A DNA stretch of 64,000 nucleotides from Micromonospora globbae (GTDB lineage: Bacteria > Actinomycetota > Actinomycetes > Mycobacteriales > Micromonosporaceae). The position numbers and the translations under genes were made by a program. The stretch spans positions 62,001-126,000 of the forward strand of contig NZ_RAQQ01000015.1 of assembly GCF_003610785.1 (NCBI RefSeq). The letters are read 5' to 3'. The notes under the pieces are model-generated. The model saw nothing but the letters and a program-made list of their open reading frames with translations, did no database searches and was not told the DNA's origin. Each line of letters starts with the position of its first letter. Positions within the stretch are counted from its first letter, which is position 1. Positions 62,551 through 64,000 of the stretch are shown here, in pieces.

Positions 62551-63485
62551 TCAGGCGACCCGGTCTTCCTGGTCGGGCGCGGTATGGGTGGGGAACTCGT
62601 TGTCGTGGCGGGTGTCGGTGTAGGGCAGGTCGATGAGGCGGTGACGGCCGGCGCGGTCGACCAGTTGCCAGACCTGCTCGGCGGGGCTGGCGGCGAGTGC
62701 GGCGCGCAGTTCGGCGGTGGTGGTGGCGACGATCGTCTCGAGGCCGATGCCGGCGATCCGGTGGTGCAGGTTCGCCTCCCGTCGTGCCGACGGGAGATGG
62801 AACAACACCGGCCACGCCCAGGTGCTCATGGTATAGAGCCGTTCGTATTTGATGACCTTGTCGATGAGGACCTGCAGGTTTCGCCTCCGGTGTCGTACTC
62901 GAGGAAGAACGGCACGGACCGTCCTCGCTCGGTCCACACCCCGGCCCCGTCCGGGCGGGGGAAACCGGTCGCCCCGGCGATGATGATCTGCGGGTCCCCG
63001 CCCTCGCGGTACAGGGTGCCGGGTTCGTGGTAGGCCGACGCGGGCTGCCACCGGACGAGGTCCCCGTCGGGGTGGGTGCGGGCGTGGGCGGCGAGGTCGA
63101 TGAAGACCTGGTTGCCGCCGAGCAGGTGCGGCAGGTCCGGCCGAGAGGTCAGCGATTGTTTGCGGCGGCGGGCCTGGTCCCGGCGGCCTCGTGGGAGTCC
63201 GCGTTGGGCGTGGACGTGGTCGTAGCCGAGCTGGTCCAGGACGTAGTGGTAGGGGTGGGAGCCTCCGTCAGCCTTGTTGGGCCGGAACCGGTCCACCGCC
63301 CGCAAGGCGGTGAGGCGGCGTAGCCGGCGTTGGGTGAAGTCCAGGGACGGGAACAGGGCGGCGGCGATCTGGTCGGTGGTGAGTACGCCGTGGTCGTAGA
63401 GCCAGCCGAGGAGGCGGTCGTCGCGGGCGGTGATGCTGGCCTGCAGGCGCAGCAGCGGATCCGCGGTCGGTAGGTGTTTACCCAT
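62551..63485 (-). pseudogene. Replication-relaxation-family protein, frameshifted
   Basis: The ATG at 63485 opens a winged-helix start (DDRLLGWLYDHGVLTTDQIAAALF, LDFTQRRLRRLTALRAVDRF), followed by the family core up to FFLEYDTGGE near 62888. There one base is missing: the protein continues in the next frame (LQVLIDKVIKYERLYTMSTW to DQEDRVA) to the stop at 62551, about 311 aa. Such proteins belong to plasmids and integrative elements of actinobacteria and are thought to act in replication or DNA relaxation. It is the strongest sign of mobile DNA at this end of the window. Confidence 0.78.
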
Positions 63486-63753
63486 GAGCACAAGCCCCTG
63501 GGGGGGGACCCGAGACTGGAGGGTCTGTCTGGAGCGGAGTCGGATCGCTGAGAGTGGGGTTGACCTGGGCTGTGAGCGGCTGTGGGGGGTCCGGTTGGGG
63601 GTCAGGATCAAGGCGGACGGTAGAACGGAGAGCGACGCTGACTCCTACACCGCCGGGCACACCGAGTTCGGGGTGAGAAGCAGGCGGGAGTGTGTGTGAG
63701 TCTCGCCGGTGACGGGACAGTCGACGAAGGTGAGCGTTGTACTGCGGCATCAT
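63478..63753 (-). CDS. Small proline-rich hypothetical protein
   Basis: 91 aa from an ATG at 63753 with GGAG 8 bp upstream. The end overlaps the start of the replication-relaxation gene by 8 bp, which favours a coupled real gene. The sequence is simple and proline-rich in the second half (LDPDPQPDPPQPLT), and no family is recognised, so it remains doubtful. Confidence 0.35.
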   Translation of the reverse strand: MMPQYNAHLRRLSRHRRDSHTLPPASHPELGVPGGVGVSVALRSTVRLDPDPQPDPPQPLTAQVNPTLSDPTPLQTDPPVSGPPPGACAHG

Positions 63754-63829
63754 TGTTGCTGCTCCAAGGTCAGGTAGAGGTGAGTGGGTGTGCGGTGCGG
63801 CGCCGGCCGCTGGGCGGGCGGGCACGCGC

Positions 63830-63954
63830 TGACAGGTCTGGTCAGGTTGTGTCAGCTGCCGGGTCTCCTGACAGGCACGGGTCTGACAGCGGTGGGCCGG
63901 TCTGACAGGCGGCGTGCGGTCGAAGTTCTGTCACGCGGCCTCCCGGTGTGACAG
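63830..63954. repeat. Cluster of TGACAG motifs upstream of the mobile-element genes
   Basis: TGACAG occurs at 63830, 63869, 63884, 63903 and 63949 and inverted at 63928; GGTCTGACAG is repeated 19 bp apart (63880 and 63899). The cluster lies upstream of the minus-strand gene run beginning at 63753 and looks like an array of protein-binding sites. Confidence 0.55.
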
Positions 63955-64000
63955 ATCCGGTGCGGGTGCAGTGGTCTCGGCGCGTAGGACGCGTACGAGA

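Noticed and set aside
53600..64000. tRNA gene or att site marking the edge of an integrated island
   Set aside because: No tRNA-like sequence and no long direct repeat pair could be found by eye in the region.

Overview
The window is very GC-rich actinobacterial chromosome, most like Micromonospora or a close relative. The base composition, the furA-katG pair, a c-di-AMP riboswitch ahead of an Rpf-like gene, ECF41 and ECF42 sigma factors with their usual partners, several TetR, PadR and PucR regulators and a replication-relaxation protein typical of actinobacterial mobile elements all point that way. The genus is an inference from gene content; there is no rRNA or tRNA in the window to settle it.

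Left part (1-12 kb): a tightly overlapping sugar ABC transporter operon on the minus strand (permease, binding protein, ATPase, permease, then a lipoprotein cut by the window edge), a secreted S15 peptidase, a PucR regulator divergent from nicotinate phosphoribosyltransferase, and two secreted hydrolases in tandem. At 12-14 kb an ECF41-type sigma factor overlaps a flavin oxidoreductase. At 14.4-17.8 kb lies the most unusual intact gene: a P-loop ATPase with an arginine-rich linker and a C-terminal LOTUS-like (OST-HTH) domain, ending flush against a small convergent membrane protein.

Middle (18-52 kb): mostly metabolic and regulatory genes. These are a TAT-exported beta-propeller/amidohydrolase, a frameshifted phosphomannose-isomerase-like cupin gene, a hydroxyacid dehydrogenase, a flavin split-barrel protein, a Sua5/YciO protein, an SRPBCC-TetR pair with an operator over the start codon, a FUSC exporter, an Rpf-like cell-wall hydrolase under a c-di-AMP riboswitch, a giant single-chain acyl-CoA carboxylase, furA-katG, an aldo/keto reductase, and a TetR/dehydrogenase pair with twin operators whose dehydrogenase is frameshifted. 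Then come a SEC-C protein, a two-component system, a PadR/permease-prefix pair and an ECF42 sigma operon.

Right part (52-64 kb) is accessory. It holds a frameshifted HTH/HEAT-like regulator, an unknown 501-aa protein and a TIR-domain protein. Next is a chimeric gene made of the start of an acetamidase/formamidase and the end of a BsuBI/PstI-type restriction endonuclease, joined exactly at a CTGCAG (PstI) site. It is followed by an amino-acid/amide permease, an XRE-TPR regulator with a 2H phosphoesterase, a STAS protein, small unknown genes and a broken replication-relaxation gene downstream of a cluster of TGACAG repeats. GC content is visibly lower in parts of this region. It looks like a defence/mobile island that has been rearranged.

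Four genes carry single-base frameshifts, two of them at runs of seven G, so both assembly error and genuine decay must be considered. No CRISPR array, rRNA or tRNA was seen.
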